Source of the DNA: Cohnella phaseoli
GTDB taxonomy: Bacteria; Bacillota; Bacilli; Paenibacillales; Paenibacillaceae
Length of the DNA stretch: 64,000 nt
Assembly (NCBI RefSeq): GCF_003386235.1
Contig: NZ_QRDZ01000033.1
Coordinates: forward strand, 1 to 64,000
Reading direction: 5' to 3'
The notes beneath the pieces were generated by a model that saw only the letters and a program-made list of their open reading frames with translations, did no database searches and was not told where the DNA came from. The position numbers were made by a program, and so were the translations under genes. This document shows positions 16,062 to 24,408 of the stretch, in pieces (position 1 is the first letter of the stretch; every line of letters starts with the position of its first letter).

Positions 16062-17207
16062 ATGAAACAACCGAAATTCAAACGATCATGGCTCGCGCTT
16101 GCATTGGCGCTCGTAGTGGTGCTCGCAGCCTGCGGCAAAAAAGAAGAAAACAACGCAGGCGGTTCCTCGCCAGCGGCATCGCCGTCGGCATCCGCTTCCG
16201 AATCGGCTTCGGCGGATCCTTCCGCTGACGCGGGCATCGAAGCGCTTAAAGGCAAGAGAATCGCGGTTGTTATGCGCTTCAATACCGGCACTTTCTCGGC
16301 TCAATACGTAGACGGCGTCAAGAAGCAAGTGGCGAAATACGGCGGGGAAGCGACGATTCTCGCTTCCGAGAACGACCTGGCGAAGATGGCGGCCAACTTG
16401 GATTCCGCCGTTAACCAGAAGTTCGACGGAATCCTCGTCGACCACGGCGATGCGGCGGCGCTGACGAACGGGCTGAACAAGGCGAAAGAAGCCGGCATTC
16501 CGATCGTAGCGTTCGACTCCGGCCTGAACAGCTTTGAAGGCATTACGAACCTGGCGCAGAACGACCAGCTGTTGGCCGAGTTCACGTTGGAGAAGCTGGC
16601 TGAAGAAGCCGGCGGCAAAGGCAACATCGTTAAAGTATGGGTAGCGGGCTTCCCTCCGATGGAGAGCCGTCAAATCTCTTACAAAGCGTTCACGGAGAAA
16701 TATCCGGACCTTAAAGAAATCGCGGCATTCGGCGATGCCAGCAACCCGCAGCTCGATACGCAGAACAGAATGGAAGCCGTTCTGAAGCAGTATCCGAACA
16801 AAGGCGATATTACAGCGGTGTGGGCGGCTTGGGACGAATTCGCCAAAGGCGCGGCTAACGCGATCAAGCAAGCCGGACGCGATGAAATCAAAGTGTACGG
16901 CATCGACCTTAGCGACGAGGACTTGAAAATGATTCAAGATCCGACCAGTCCGTGGGTGGCTTCCGCAGCGGTAGATCCGACTTCGATCGGCACGGTTCAG
17001 GTCAGATACCTGTACCAAAAGCTTCACGGCGACAAGACGGATGCAGAAGTGCAGCTGGAGCCGGTATTCGTGCATCGCGACGCGCTTCCTACCGACAAAG
17101 TTATTACGACGGCAGAACTGTCGCAATATGTCGAAGGATGGGGCAGCAGCGACCTCGGCAACACGGACTACCTGAAGGCGCTGGAGCAAGCAGTCGGCGC
17201 GCAATAA
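16062..17207 (+). CDS. Sugar ABC transporter substrate-binding lipoprotein
   Basis: A 381-residue precursor with lipobox LAAC (Cys24), a Ser/Ala/Glu-rich linker, then a type I periplasmic-binding-protein fold of the RbsB/YtfQ class (SAQYVDGVKKQ, DGILVDHGD, GIPIVAFDSG, GIDLSDEDL). It would deliver a monosaccharide or related polyol to the permease encoded two genes downstream. The substrate cannot be read from the sequence. ATG 16062 follows GGGAGG at 11 nt. A GC-rich hairpin separates it from the ATPase gene, which would let the binding protein be made in excess. Confidence 0.88.
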   Translation: MKQPKFKRSWLALALALVVVLAACGKKEENNAGGSSPAASPSASASESASADPSADAGIEALKGKRIAVVMRFNTGTFSAQYVDGVKKQVAKYGGEATILASENDLAKMAANLDSAVNQKFDGILVDHGDAAALTNGLNKAKEAGIPIVAFDSGLNSFEGITNLAQNDQLLAEFTLEKLAEEAGGKGNIVKVWVAGFPPMESRQISYKAFTEKYPDLKEIAAFGDASNPQLDTQNRMEAVLKQYPNKGDITAVWAAWDEFAKGAANAIKQAGRDEIKVYGIDLSDEDLKMIQDPTSPWVASAAVDPTSIGTVQVRYLYQKLHGDKTDAEVQLEPVFVHRDALPTDKVITTAELSQYVEGWGSSDLGNTDYLKALEQAVGAQ

Positions 17208-17230
17208 TTTCAAGCAAGAGAAGGCTGGGC

Positions 17231-17255
17231 ACGGCGCGGGAGAATACCGCGCCGT
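17231..17255 (+). terminator. Hairpin between binding-protein and ATPase genes (partial terminator)
   Basis: ACGGCGCGG and CCGCGCCGT form a perfect 9-bp stem with a 7-nt loop. Only TTCC follows, so it is more likely an mRNA stabiliser or partial terminator than a full stop. Confidence 0.5.
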
Positions 17256-17306
17256 TTCCTGCTGTCCGAACGATATATCATTCTTCGAGGAAAGGGCGGG
17301 ATTCCG

Positions 17307-18830
17307 ATGGCGTTGGCCGATCAAGCCTCCGTGCTGCACATGAACGGCATTTCCAAGTCGTTCGCGGGCGTTCAGGCGCTAAATAATGTGGATTTTAACG
17401 TTCGCGGCGGAGAGATCCATGCGTTGCTCGGCGCCAATGGCGCAGGCAAGAGTACATTGATGAAAATTTTGTCGGGAGCCTATGAGTCTGACGAAGGCAC
17501 AATTGAGGTTGGCGGAGGCTCGTACGTTTTCCGGTCCCCGGCGGAATCCAAGAAGGCGGGAATTCACTGCGTCTATCAAGAAGTGGACACTTCCCTGGTC
17601 GCTCATCTCACCGTGTCGGAGAACATCTTTCTTGACCGGCTGGCGTCTTCCGGGCAGTCAGCCTGGCTGCGCTGGGGCAAGCTGCACGAGGAAGCGGGCA
17701 AGGTGCTTGAGCGCATCGGGCTGACGCTGTCGCCGCGGACTCTGGTTCGCGATTTGACCTTGTCGGAGAAACAGCTTGTGCTGATCGCAAGACTGTTCGC
17801 CGAGAACGCCAAATTCGTCATCCTGGACGAGCCGACTGCGCCGCTCAGTCTCGAAGAGACGGAGAAGCTGTTCGAGATTATGCAGGGCCTCAAGGCTGCG
17901 GGCATCGGCGTCATTTTTATCTCGCACCGCCTCCCGGAAGTATTCCGCATCAGCGACCGGATTACCGTCATGAGAGACGGTCAGCGTGTGCTAACCGAGG
18001 ACAAGGAAAATATTGAAGCTGCGGGCGTCGTCAAGGCGATGCTCGGCAGAAGCTTTGAGGAGGAGTATCCGAAGCTTGAGGCGGCGCTTGGCGAGCCGGT
18101 GCTCCAGGTGAGCGGGCTTCGATCGGGAAGGCGCGTTCGGGGCGTGGACCTGGAGGTGAGGCGCGGAGAAATCGTGGCCGTCGTCGGGCTGGTCGGCGCA
18201 GGGAAGACGGAGCTGTCCCGCGTTCTGTTCGGGGCGGATCAAGCCGATCAAGGAACGGTAACCGTCGCAGGCAAGGCGGCCGATCTAAGTTCGCCTGCCG
18301 AGGCAGTGCGCTCCGGCATAGCGCTTGTGCCCGAGGAGCGGCGCAAGGAAGGCATTCTCGTTCGCGAGTCCGTTCTCCACAATTTGAGCGTTCCGCTGCT
18401 TCGCTCGATCAGCAGATTCGGTTTTATGTCCGGGAAGTCCGAGCGGGGTTACGCCGACAAGCAAATTGCCGATTTGGGCATCAAAACGCCGTCCGTATGG
18501 CAAATCGTCGCTTATTTGAGCGGGGGCAACCAGCAGAAGGTGGCGATTGGCAAATGGATCGGCACCGGAGCGGACGTTTATTTGTTCGACGAGCCGACCA
18601 AAGGCGTCGACGTCGGGGCCAAAAGCGATATTTTTCGGATTATCGGAAAGCTTGCGCAAGAGGGAAAGGGGATTTTGTACTTGACGTGCGAATTTGCCGA
18701 AGCGCTCGGCTTGGCGGACCGCATACTCGTCATGTGCGACGGGACGATCGTAAAATCATTTAACCGCGGCGAAGCTACGCAAGAAGATCTCTTGTACTAC
18801 GCGAGTGCGGGACGGGAGGAATTAGCGTGA
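17307..18830 (+). CDS. Sugar ABC transporter ATP-binding protein, two ATPase domains (MglA/RbsA class)
   Basis: The 507-residue protein has two fused ABC domains. The first has Walker A GANGAGKST, a degenerate signature (LTLSEKQLV) and Walker B ILDEPTAPL. The second has a weak Walker A (GLVGAGKTE) with canonical signature LSGGNQQK and DEPTKGVDV. This asymmetry is normal for the family. It energises uptake with the permease encoded by the next gene, which overlaps by 4 bp. ATG 17307 lies behind AAAGGGCGGG. Confidence 0.92.
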   Translation: MALADQASVLHMNGISKSFAGVQALNNVDFNVRGGEIHALLGANGAGKSTLMKILSGAYESDEGTIEVGGGSYVFRSPAESKKAGIHCVYQEVDTSLVAHLTVSENIFLDRLASSGQSAWLRWGKLHEEAGKVLERIGLTLSPRTLVRDLTLSEKQLVLIARLFAENAKFVILDEPTAPLSLEETEKLFEIMQGLKAAGIGVIFISHRLPEVFRISDRITVMRDGQRVLTEDKENIEAAGVVKAMLGRSFEEEYPKLEAALGEPVLQVSGLRSGRRVRGVDLEVRRGEIVAVVGLVGAGKTELSRVLFGADQADQGTVTVAGKAADLSSPAEAVRSGIALVPEERRKEGILVRESVLHNLSVPLLRSISRFGFMSGKSERGYADKQIADLGIKTPSVWQIVAYLSGGNQQKVAIGKWIGTGADVYLFDEPTKGVDVGAKSDIFRIIGKLAQEGKGILYLTCEFAEALGLADRILVMCDGTIVKSFNRGEATQEDLLYYASAGREELA

Positions 18831-19816
18831 AAAATCGCCTGCTGCCGTTTACGTTCAAATACGGCGCGCTTATTTTTATCGGCTTGGTCATTTTGTTTTT
18901 CTCGTTATCGAACGAATACTTCTTCACCTACAGCAACATTACCGATATTTTGCGTTCGATTTCCATTGTGACGTTTGTCGCGATCGGAGTAACGATCTCG
19001 CTGACCGTGGACGGCTTCGACTTGTCGGTTGGCGCAACGGTATCGCTGTCTACCGTCGTAACGGCGACGATGATGGTCTGGTTCGAAATGCCGCTTGTCG
19101 TCGTGCTGGTCGTTCCGCTGCTCGTAGGAGCGCTGGTAGGTCTGCTTAACGCCTTGCTGATCGTCAAGATCCGGATTCCCGACCTGTTGGCGACGCTGGC
19201 GGTGATGTACATCGTCAATGGCGTTCACAAGACGTATACGAAGGGGTATTCGATTTACAGCAATATGCCGCTGTCGGACGGCTCGACCGCACCGGGCGTT
19301 ATGGATCCGTCCTTCCTGTGGATCGGCCAAGGCAAGCTGCTCGGCATTCCGTTCCCGGTAATTCTCATGCTGCTGGCAGTGATCGGGGCGCATGTATTTT
19401 TTAAGTACACCCGCTGGGGCCGGCAATTGATCATGACTGGCGGCAACGAGGAAGCGGCTCGGCTGTCCGGCCTCAAGGTCAAGCGCGTTCGTGCGCTCGC
19501 CTACGTCGCCTCCGGCGTTTTCGCGGCGATCGGCGGCATTCTGTTCGCTTCACGGATCGGCTCCGGCCAGATCGACGCCGGCGCGCCGATGCTGATGGAA
19601 GCGGTCGCCGCCGTGTTCGTAGGCTATTCGGTATTCGCCGCCGGCCGCCCGAACATTATCGGGACGTTCTTCGGCGCAGTATTAATGGGCGTGCTCGTTA
19701 ACGGCCTGACGATGATGAACGTTCAGTATTATACGAACGACATCATCAAAGGAGCGGTGCTCGTTCTGGCGCTGGCCGTCACCTTCATCCACCTCAATCG
19801 TCGAAAAGCGGGCTAA
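18827..19816 (+). CDS. Sugar ABC transporter permease (RbsC/YtfT class)
   Basis: A 329-residue integral membrane protein with about nine hydrophobic segments, the GxxxSLTVDGFDLSVG segment, and the cytoplasmic coupling loop NEEAARLSGLKV typical of the BPD_transp_2 family. It starts at GTG 18827, overlapping the ATPase stop (GTGA). No sugar-metabolising enzyme or regulator follows in the operon, so the substrate stays open. I saw no strong terminator before the HU promoter. Confidence 0.9.
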   Translation: MKNRLLPFTFKYGALIFIGLVILFFSLSNEYFFTYSNITDILRSISIVTFVAIGVTISLTVDGFDLSVGATVSLSTVVTATMMVWFEMPLVVVLVVPLLVGALVGLLNALLIVKIRIPDLLATLAVMYIVNGVHKTYTKGYSIYSNMPLSDGSTAPGVMDPSFLWIGQGKLLGIPFPVILMLLAVIGAHVFFKYTRWGRQLIMTGGNEEAARLSGLKVKRVRALAYVASGVFAAIGGILFASRIGSGQIDAGAPMLMEAVAAVFVGYSVFAAGRPNIIGTFFGAVLMGVLVNGLTMMNVQYYTNDIIKGAVLVLALAVTFIHLNRRKAG

Positions 19817-19850
19817 ATGGGCTCTAAAACAGCCGAAAATCGCGCCGCGC

Positions 19851-19880
19851 TTGAAACTTCGCGATTGCGGAGTGTATAAT
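19851..19880 (+). promoter_or_regulatory. Sigma-A promoter of hbs
   Basis: TTGAAA (19851-19856), an 18-bp spacer and a perfect TATAAT (19875-19880). Confidence 0.8.
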
Positions 19881-19939
19881 TTCTGAAGAAACGGATAAAA
19901 AGATAACATGCCATCCTATCTGTCGGGGAGGTGAATGAA

Positions 19940-20212
19940 TTGAATAAAACCGAATTGATTGCCAAAGTGGCCGAATTGGCCGAACTGTCCAAGAAAGACG
20001 CGACGCAAGCGGTAGACGCCGTTTTCGACGTCATTTCCGAAGCGCTGCAAAACGGCGATAAAGTCCAACTTGTCGGATTTGGCAACTTCGAAGTTCGCGA
20101 ACGTTCCGCCCGTAAGGGCCGCAACCCGCAAACCGGAGTTGAAATCGAGATTCCGGCCGGGAAGATCCCTGCTTTTAAGCCGGGCAAAGCTCTCAAAGAA
20201 GGAATCAAGTAA
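19940..20212 (+). CDS. hbs: DNA-binding protein HU
   Basis: Nucleoid-associated, DNA-bending dimer. The 90-residue protein reads MNKTELIAKVAELAELSKKDA and has the arm sequence RKGRNPQTG, as in all HU. I placed the start at TTG 19940, 7 nt after GGGGAGGTG, because HU proteins begin MNKTELI; the upstream in-frame GTG at 19931 lies within the ribosome binding site and would add three residues. Same position as B. subtilis hbs, upstream of mtrB. Confidence 0.96.
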   Translation: MNKTELIAKVAELAELSKKDATQAVDAVFDVISEALQNGDKVQLVGFGNFEVRERSARKGRNPQTGVEIEIPAGKIPAFKPGKALKEGIK

Positions 20213-20268
20213 GAGCTTCGCGGCTCTCCGGCCTTCTGATGAGGCCTTATACGCCCATAAGAAACGCC

Positions 20269-20320
20269 AAGACTATCTTTTGCAAGCTCCTTCGGGAAGC
20301 GCAAGAGATAGTCTTTTGTT
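20269..20320 (+). terminator. Intrinsic terminator of hbs
   Basis: AAGACTATCT and AGATAGTCTT form a perfect 10-bp outer stem, with further pairing inside, then TTTGTTT. Confidence 0.88.
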
Positions 20321-20324
20321 TCTG

Positions 20325-20354
20325 TTGCTAGCTCGGATTGCCGTGTGCTATAAT
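20325..20354 (+). promoter_or_regulatory. Promoter of the first tRNA-Pro gene
   Basis: TTGCTA (20325-20330), an 18-bp spacer and TATAAT (20349-20354) with TGC extension. The start would be close to 20361, 11 nt before the mature tRNA. Confidence 0.75.
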
Positions 20355-20371
20355 TCGAGCTGTATCTGTAA

Positions 20372-20448
20372 CGGGACGTGGCGCAGCCTGGTAGCGCGCA
20401 CCCTTGGGGTGGGTGAGGTCGAGAGTTCGAATCTCTCCGTTCCGACCA
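20372..20448 (+). tRNA. tRNA-Pro(GGG), copy 1
   Basis: Full cloverleaf, 77 nt with encoded CCA. Acceptor CGGGACG pairs with CGTTCCG (one GU); D stem GCGC/GCGC; anticodon stem CACCC/GGGTG with loop TTGGGGT, anticodon GGG at 20406-20408; T arm GAGAG-TTCGAAT-CTCTC. Identical to the copy at 20753. Confidence 0.95.
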
Positions 20449-20497
20449 TTCGATTCTTTACGCGATGTCGTTGCAAGGGTAGAAGGAGGCGGTATCC

Positions 20498-20638
20498 GTG
20501 AATGAAGAAGCGCTAGAGATTTTAAGAGCCTTAAAGGCCGGTCAGGAACTGCTGATTGCTAAAGTTGACGGCATTGACATAAGGCTTGCCAAGCTTGAAG
20601 GATATTGTCGCCTGGATGGGTTGAAACAAAAGAGCTGA
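20498..20638 (+). CDS. Small hypothetical protein between two identical tRNA-Pro genes
   Basis: A 46-residue ORF with GTG start at 20498 behind a strong AGGAGG at 8 nt, and stop TGA at 20636-20638. The protein begins MNEEALEILRALKAGQELL and ends with GLKQKS; it looks helical and amphipathic (heptad-like LEILRALKAGQELLIAKVDGI). I do not recognise it. It is the only gene between the two tRNAs, in the place where B. subtilis has folE (mtrA). The strong ribosome binding site makes translation likely. Confidence 0.6.
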   Translation: MNEEALEILRALKAGQELLIAKVDGIDIRLAKLEGYCRLDGLKQKS

Positions 20639-20667
20639 ACTGGGATTTTGGTTATACAAGTTGCCTC

Positions 20668-20696
20668 TTTACTTTTCCTAGTACCCACTCTATAAT
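20668..20696 (+). promoter_or_regulatory. Candidate promoter of the second tRNA-Pro gene
   Basis: TTTACT (20668-20673), a 17-bp spacer and TATAAT (20691-20696). The predicted start near 20703 is 50 nt upstream of the mature tRNA. Confidence 0.6.
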
Positions 20697-20752
20697 AGAA
20701 AATCGTACACGACTTAACGAATGAGTCGAGAATACATATGCTAGAAACAGAA

Positions 20753-20829
20753 CGGGACGTGGCGCAGCCTGGTAGCGCGCACCCTTGGGGTGGGTGAGGT
20801 CGAGAGTTCGAATCTCTCCGTTCCGACCA
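20753..20829 (+). tRNA. tRNA-Pro(GGG), copy 2
   Basis: Identical over the full 77 nt to the gene at 20372, with anticodon GGG at 20787-20789 and encoded CCA. The identity extends a base or two on each side (about 80 bp in all), then stops. A terminator follows 13 nt after the CCA. Confidence 0.95.
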
Positions 20830-20842
20830 TAACATTGCGGCG

Positions 20843-20890
20843 ACTGTCTTCTCCCCGATATCGTCTCGGGAGAGGGGGCAGTTTTTGTTT
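20843..20890 (+). terminator. Intrinsic terminator after the second tRNA
   Basis: ACTGTCTTCTCCCCGA pairs with TCGGGAGAGGGGGCAGT (one bulged A, several GU), followed by TTTTTGTTT. Confidence 0.85.
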
Positions 20891-20942
20891 GACATTGCTC
20901 CGTCTTTTCCTTCATCATGAAGCTATAAGGAGGCTGCGAATA

Positions 20943-21161
20943 ATGGAAAGAGAACAAGAATACATCGTCATTAAAGCCAAGGATAGCGGAGTGCAGGTCA
21001 TCGGATTGACGCGAGGCCAGGACACGAAGTTTCATCATACGGAGAAGCTGGACAAAGGAGAGGTGCTGATCGTTCAGTTCACCGATCATACGTCCGCGAT
21101 GAAAATAAGAGGAAAGGCAACGATTCTCACGAAACACGGAACTGTGGAGACGGATGCCTGA
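20943..21161 (+). CDS. mtrB: trp RNA-binding attenuation protein TRAP
   Basis: Tryptophan-activated 11-mer ring protein that binds NAG repeats in trp leader RNA. The 72-residue product keeps the B. subtilis core: VIGLTRGQDTKFHHTEKLDK and SAMKIRGKA. The RNA-contacting residues equivalent to K37, K56 and R58 are K35, K54 and R56. ATG 20943 follows AGGAGGCTGCGAATA. Its likely target in this window is the trpE leader at 32859-32995. The usual upstream partner mtrA (folE) is missing here; the two tRNAs and a small ORF take its place. Confidence 0.95.
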   Translation: MEREQEYIVIKAKDSGVQVIGLTRGQDTKFHHTEKLDKGEVLIVQFTDHTSAMKIRGKATILTKHGTVETDA

Positions 21162-21186
21162 TTTAACCTAAATAAGCTTCGCAGGG

Positions 21187-21215
21187 GCGCAGGCATAGCC
21201 TGCCCTTTTTCTATG
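21187..21215 (+). terminator. Intrinsic terminator of mtrB
   Basis: GGGCGCAGGC and GCCTGCCC form a GC-rich stem (bulged CG) with an ATA loop, followed by TTTTTC. Confidence 0.8.
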
Positions 21216-21283
21216 TACAATGGGTATGGAGGAACCTCTAGAGGTTGCACTTGTAGCCTCTCGAAAGGAAAGGGGAAATCGCC

Positions 21284-21829
21284 ATGCGTATTGGCCGTTA
21301 TCTTTCTTGGATCGCGTTCGTCGCGACGGGATTCGCCGTTGTACTGCTTCTTGCTCGACTGCCTGCCGCCGAGCAAAACCTTAATCACCGACTGTCCTCG
21401 GTATCTGTCTTCGAACCGGAGTCCGCCGCGAGATTGACCGACGATCGGCTTGTGGACGCGTTGTCGGCGATTCCGCTGAGCAATCGGCCGATTAGACTGG
21501 AATGGAATCACGGCATTCTGGCCGTCGATCTGCGAGGAGAAGAGCCACGTCTTCTTAATCGCGATATCGCGCTGCTGCTCGGCTTTGCCTATTCCGACGT
21601 TCGCAACGTTAAACAAGTGCTAATCCGAGCGTTCGAATCGCGGGGAGAGCGGAAGGTGCTGCTGCTCGCGGCGGAAACCCGTAAAACCGATTGGACGGAA
21701 GAGGAACTGGCTCTGCTGAGACAATCTGCGGACAACCCGGGTTCGGAGCTTGCCGGGCGTTCAACCAACATACGATGGACGATCACGGCGGCAGGCAAGC
21801 GTTGGTTCGGAAATTTTGCAAATTCATGA
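21284..21829 (+). CDS. Hypothetical membrane-anchored protein
   Basis: A 181-residue protein with one N-terminal membrane segment (about 8-25, SWIAFVATGFAVVLLLA) followed by a soluble domain of mixed helix and strand. I recognise no family. Its closing part is rich in Arg/Glu and ends RWFGNFANS. ATG 21284 follows GGAAAGGGGAAATCGCC. It lies alone between the mtrB terminator and the hepS promoter, a slot occupied by nothing comparable in B. subtilis. Role unknown. Confidence 0.6.
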   Translation: MRIGRYLSWIAFVATGFAVVLLLARLPAAEQNLNHRLSSVSVFEPESAARLTDDRLVDALSAIPLSNRPIRLEWNHGILAVDLRGEEPRLLNRDIALLLGFAYSDVRNVKQVLIRAFESRGERKVLLLAAETRKTDWTEEELALLRQSADNPGSELAGRSTNIRWTITAAGKRWFGNFANS

Positions 21830-21865
21830 ACAAAATCCTTGGCTTATGCGAGCTTTTCTAGGATA

Positions 21866-21874
21866 TGTTATACT
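21866..21874 (+). promoter_or_regulatory. Extended -10 promoter of the hepS operon
   Basis: TGT-TATACT at 21866-21874 with no clear -35. It lies 56 bp before the hepS start codon. Confidence 0.5.
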
Positions 21875-21929
21875 AGTTGGGATAAACGTCGGAAATGGTG
21901 TGTCGGCAGCTAGTTCGGAGGCGGAAGCA

Positions 21930-22808
21930 ATGAGCAGATCACGTATTGACCAATTGGCAAGTAAGTACATGAGCCACGATATGATTAGCCTGCATACGGA
22001 ATTACCCGATTTCCCGAATGGCAGGATTTCTTTGCTATACACCTTGCTAAGCCATCAGCCGCAGGCGGCTTCTCACAAGGAATTGCTTTCGGTCGTCACC
22101 TCCCTCGTACAGATGGGGCTAGATACGCACGACATGGTCGAAAATGCAACCGGGGCTGCTGCGGTCGGCACGCTAGGGATGCGTACTCAGCAGTTGCGGG
22201 TGTTAGCCGGAGACTATTTCAGCAGCCGGTTTTACCATCTGCTGTCTCAGGCTGGGCAAATCGAGACGATTCGTCGTCTGAGCGAAGCGGTCTGCGACAT
22301 TAATCGGCTGAAGATGAGCTTCTATGGCAAAGCAAAACAAATGAAGATGAATGCAGAAGAATATCTTCAATACGGCGTTGATTTAAAAGCCGGGCTTTTT
22401 CTTTCTTTTACGGACGCGATGAACGGACTGCACGCCAAGCTGTGGCCGGAACTCGTCAGCCGGTTCAGCCGCTGCGAGCTGCTGCTGCAGGAGATCGGCA
22501 AAGTGGAGCAAACGTCGTCGCTGTCCGATTGCTGGGGCGTTTGGCATATTTTGCAGGAGGGTACGGAAGAGGATCGCCGTCAGCTCGAAGACGGCCAGGC
22601 CGATTCGGGAATGATCAAGGCGCTGATGAACAAATACGGCGTCTCTGAGAAGCTGGGCGCGCTGCTGCGGCAGTCCGTGGCCCAACTGCAGACGCTTGTG
22701 CAGAGGTTTCAGTCGGACAAGCTGACAAAGGAGCTGCAGCCGCTGCTTGAGCCTTTCTTGACCGCGACGGGTCAGATCAGGGCAACCGCATTGAAGGAGC
22801 TGGGATAG
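21930..22808 (+). CDS. hepS: Heptaprenyl diphosphate synthase component I
   Basis: Regulatory, non-catalytic subunit of the two-part heptaprenyl diphosphate synthase that makes the menaquinone side chain. The 292-residue protein has the helix-rich HepS pattern, including LVQMGLDTHDMVE and RQLRVLAGDYFSSRFY (here TQQLRVLAGDYFSS). No DDxxD motif is present, as expected. ATG 21930 follows GGAGGCGGAAGCA. It heads a quinone operon with menG, a prenyltransferase, ubiX, mqnA and the catalytic subunit hepT. Confidence 0.9.
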   Translation: MSRSRIDQLASKYMSHDMISLHTELPDFPNGRISLLYTLLSHQPQAASHKELLSVVTSLVQMGLDTHDMVENATGAAAVGTLGMRTQQLRVLAGDYFSSRFYHLLSQAGQIETIRRLSEAVCDINRLKMSFYGKAKQMKMNAEEYLQYGVDLKAGLFLSFTDAMNGLHAKLWPELVSRFSRCELLLQEIGKVEQTSSLSDCWGVWHILQEGTEEDRRQLEDGQADSGMIKALMNKYGVSEKLGALLRQSVAQLQTLVQRFQSDKLTKELQPLLEPFLTATGQIRATALKELG

Positions 22809-22813
22809 ACGTA

Positions 22814-23536
22814 ATGATGGACGCGAAATCGAAAGAGCGGCATGTGCATGAAGTGTTCGAGCGCATCGCTCCCAAATACGATCTGATGAATGACATCATC
22901 AGTTTCAGAAGGCATAAGGCATGGCGCCGATTTACGATGCGCAAAATGGACATCCAACCGGGACAATCTTCCCTGGATCTATGCTGCGGCACGTGCGACT
23001 GGACGATTGCGCTGGCCAAGGAGAGCAAGGGCGGCCGTACGGTAGGACTGGATTTCAGCCGTAATATGCTGGAGATCGGTCAGGCGAAGGTGGACAAGCT
23101 CGGCTACAGCAACCAAATCGAGCTTGTCCAAGGGAATGCGATGGAGCTTCCCTTCGAGGACAACAGCTTCGACTTCGTGACGATCGGCTTCGGATTGCGC
23201 AACATACCGGATATCGTCAAGACGTTGAAGGAAATGAAGCGCGTCGTGAAACCCGGCGGCAAAATCGTCTGTCTGGACATGTCCAAGCCGACGTGGCAGC
23301 CTTTCAAGAGCATTTATTATTTTTACTTCGAGAGAGTAATGCCCTTATTCGGAAAATGGTTCGTCAAAAGCTACGAGCAATACCGGTGGCTGCCGGAGTC
23401 GCTTGCGTCTTTTCCCGATCTTCAAGCTCTTGCCGAGCTGTTCCGTGAAACCGGCATGCGCAACGTGAAGGCCTATCCGTTTTTCGGAGGCGTAGCCGCG
23501 CTGCATATGGGCACGAAAGGGAATGAAATCGTATGA
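22814..23536 (+). CDS. menG: Demethylmenaquinone methyltransferase
   Basis: SAM-dependent last step of menaquinone synthesis (also called menH or ubiE). The 240-residue protein has YDLMNDIISF, the SAM motif LDLCCGTCDW (a Cys where most have Gly or Ala), GLDFSRNML, and GFGLRNIPD. It lies 5 bp after hepS, and its stop overlaps the next start (ATGA). The methylated naphthoquinone feeds the qcrABC complex encoded at 53 kb. Confidence 0.94.
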   Translation: MMDAKSKERHVHEVFERIAPKYDLMNDIISFRRHKAWRRFTMRKMDIQPGQSSLDLCCGTCDWTIALAKESKGGRTVGLDFSRNMLEIGQAKVDKLGYSNQIELVQGNAMELPFEDNSFDFVTIGFGLRNIPDIVKTLKEMKRVVKPGGKIVCLDMSKPTWQPFKSIYYFYFERVMPLFGKWFVKSYEQYRWLPESLASFPDLQALAELFRETGMRNVKAYPFFGGVAALHMGTKGNEIV

Positions 23537-24408
23537 TCGCCAAATTGCGCGTTTTTCTAGAAATGATTAAGTTCGAACATACGCTGTTCGCGCTTCCTTT
23601 TGCCTATGTCGGGGCTATTCTCGGCGCGGTAACCGTCGAGAAGCGGCTTCCGGAATGGAGCGAGTGCGGCTGGATTTTGCTAGCGATGGTCGGCGCCAGA
23701 ACGGCGGCGATGGGACTGAACAGGCTGATCGACAAAGCGATTGACGCCCGCAACCCCAGAACGGCCAATCGGGCGCTGCCTGCCGGTCTATTGAAGTCGG
23801 CCGAGGTCATCGTCTATATTGTCGTTTCGTTCGTTCTGTTGTTCTGGGCGGCGGCCAAGCTGAATCCGTTGGCTGTAAAGCTGCTGCCAATCGCCGTGTT
23901 CATGACGGTTATTTATTCGTATACGAAGCGTTTTACGTGGGCTTGCCACATCGTGCTGGGTCTGACGCTCGGCTTGGCCCCGCTTGGGGGATGGGTCGGC
24001 GTGACGGGCGGCGTCACCTTGGAGGCGATGATCCTGTATGTGACCGTTGCGCTCTGGAGCGCCGGCTTCGATATCATCTATGCCTGTCAGGACGTGGAAT
24101 TCGACCGCAAGGAAGGCTTGCATTCGATTCCCGCCCGGTTCGGAATCGCCGGCGCTCTCTGGATCGCGCGCGCGTTCCATGTGCTTACGGCCGTCGGGTT
24201 TGCGCTGATTTTGGCGTTGACCGATCTCAGCTGGTGGTACTTCGCGGGAATGATCGTCTCGGCCGCGCTGCTTCTTTACGAGCACAGGCTCGTCAAGCCT
24301 AACGATCTGAGCAAGCTGAATGCGGCGTTCTTTACGATGAATGGCATTTTGAGCGCTGTTATTTTCGTGTTTACGTTCATCGATCTGGTGGTGATAAGAT
24401 CGTGGTGA
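23533..24408 (+). CDS. mqnP: UbiA-family prenyltransferase (probable MqnP of the futalosine pathway)
   Basis: Integral membrane enzyme attaching the polyprenyl chain to an aromatic acid. The 291-residue protein has about eight membrane segments and the two Asp-rich prenyl-diphosphate sites: NRLIDKAIDARN near residue 66 and DVEFDRKEGLHS near 190. With mqnA and ubiX beside it, and no menA-like context, the most likely substrate is the futalosine-route naphthoate precursor; that assignment is inference. ATG 23533 overlaps the menG stop by 4 bp. Confidence 0.75.
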   Translation: MIAKLRVFLEMIKFEHTLFALPFAYVGAILGAVTVEKRLPEWSECGWILLAMVGARTAAMGLNRLIDKAIDARNPRTANRALPAGLLKSAEVIVYIVVSFVLLFWAAAKLNPLAVKLLPIAVFMTVIYSYTKRFTWACHIVLGLTLGLAPLGGWVGVTGGVTLEAMILYVTVALWSAGFDIIYACQDVEFDRKEGLHSIPARFGIAGALWIARAFHVLTAVGFALILALTDLSWWYFAGMIVSAALLLYEHRLVKPNDLSKLNAAFFTMNGILSAVIFVFTFIDLVVIRSW

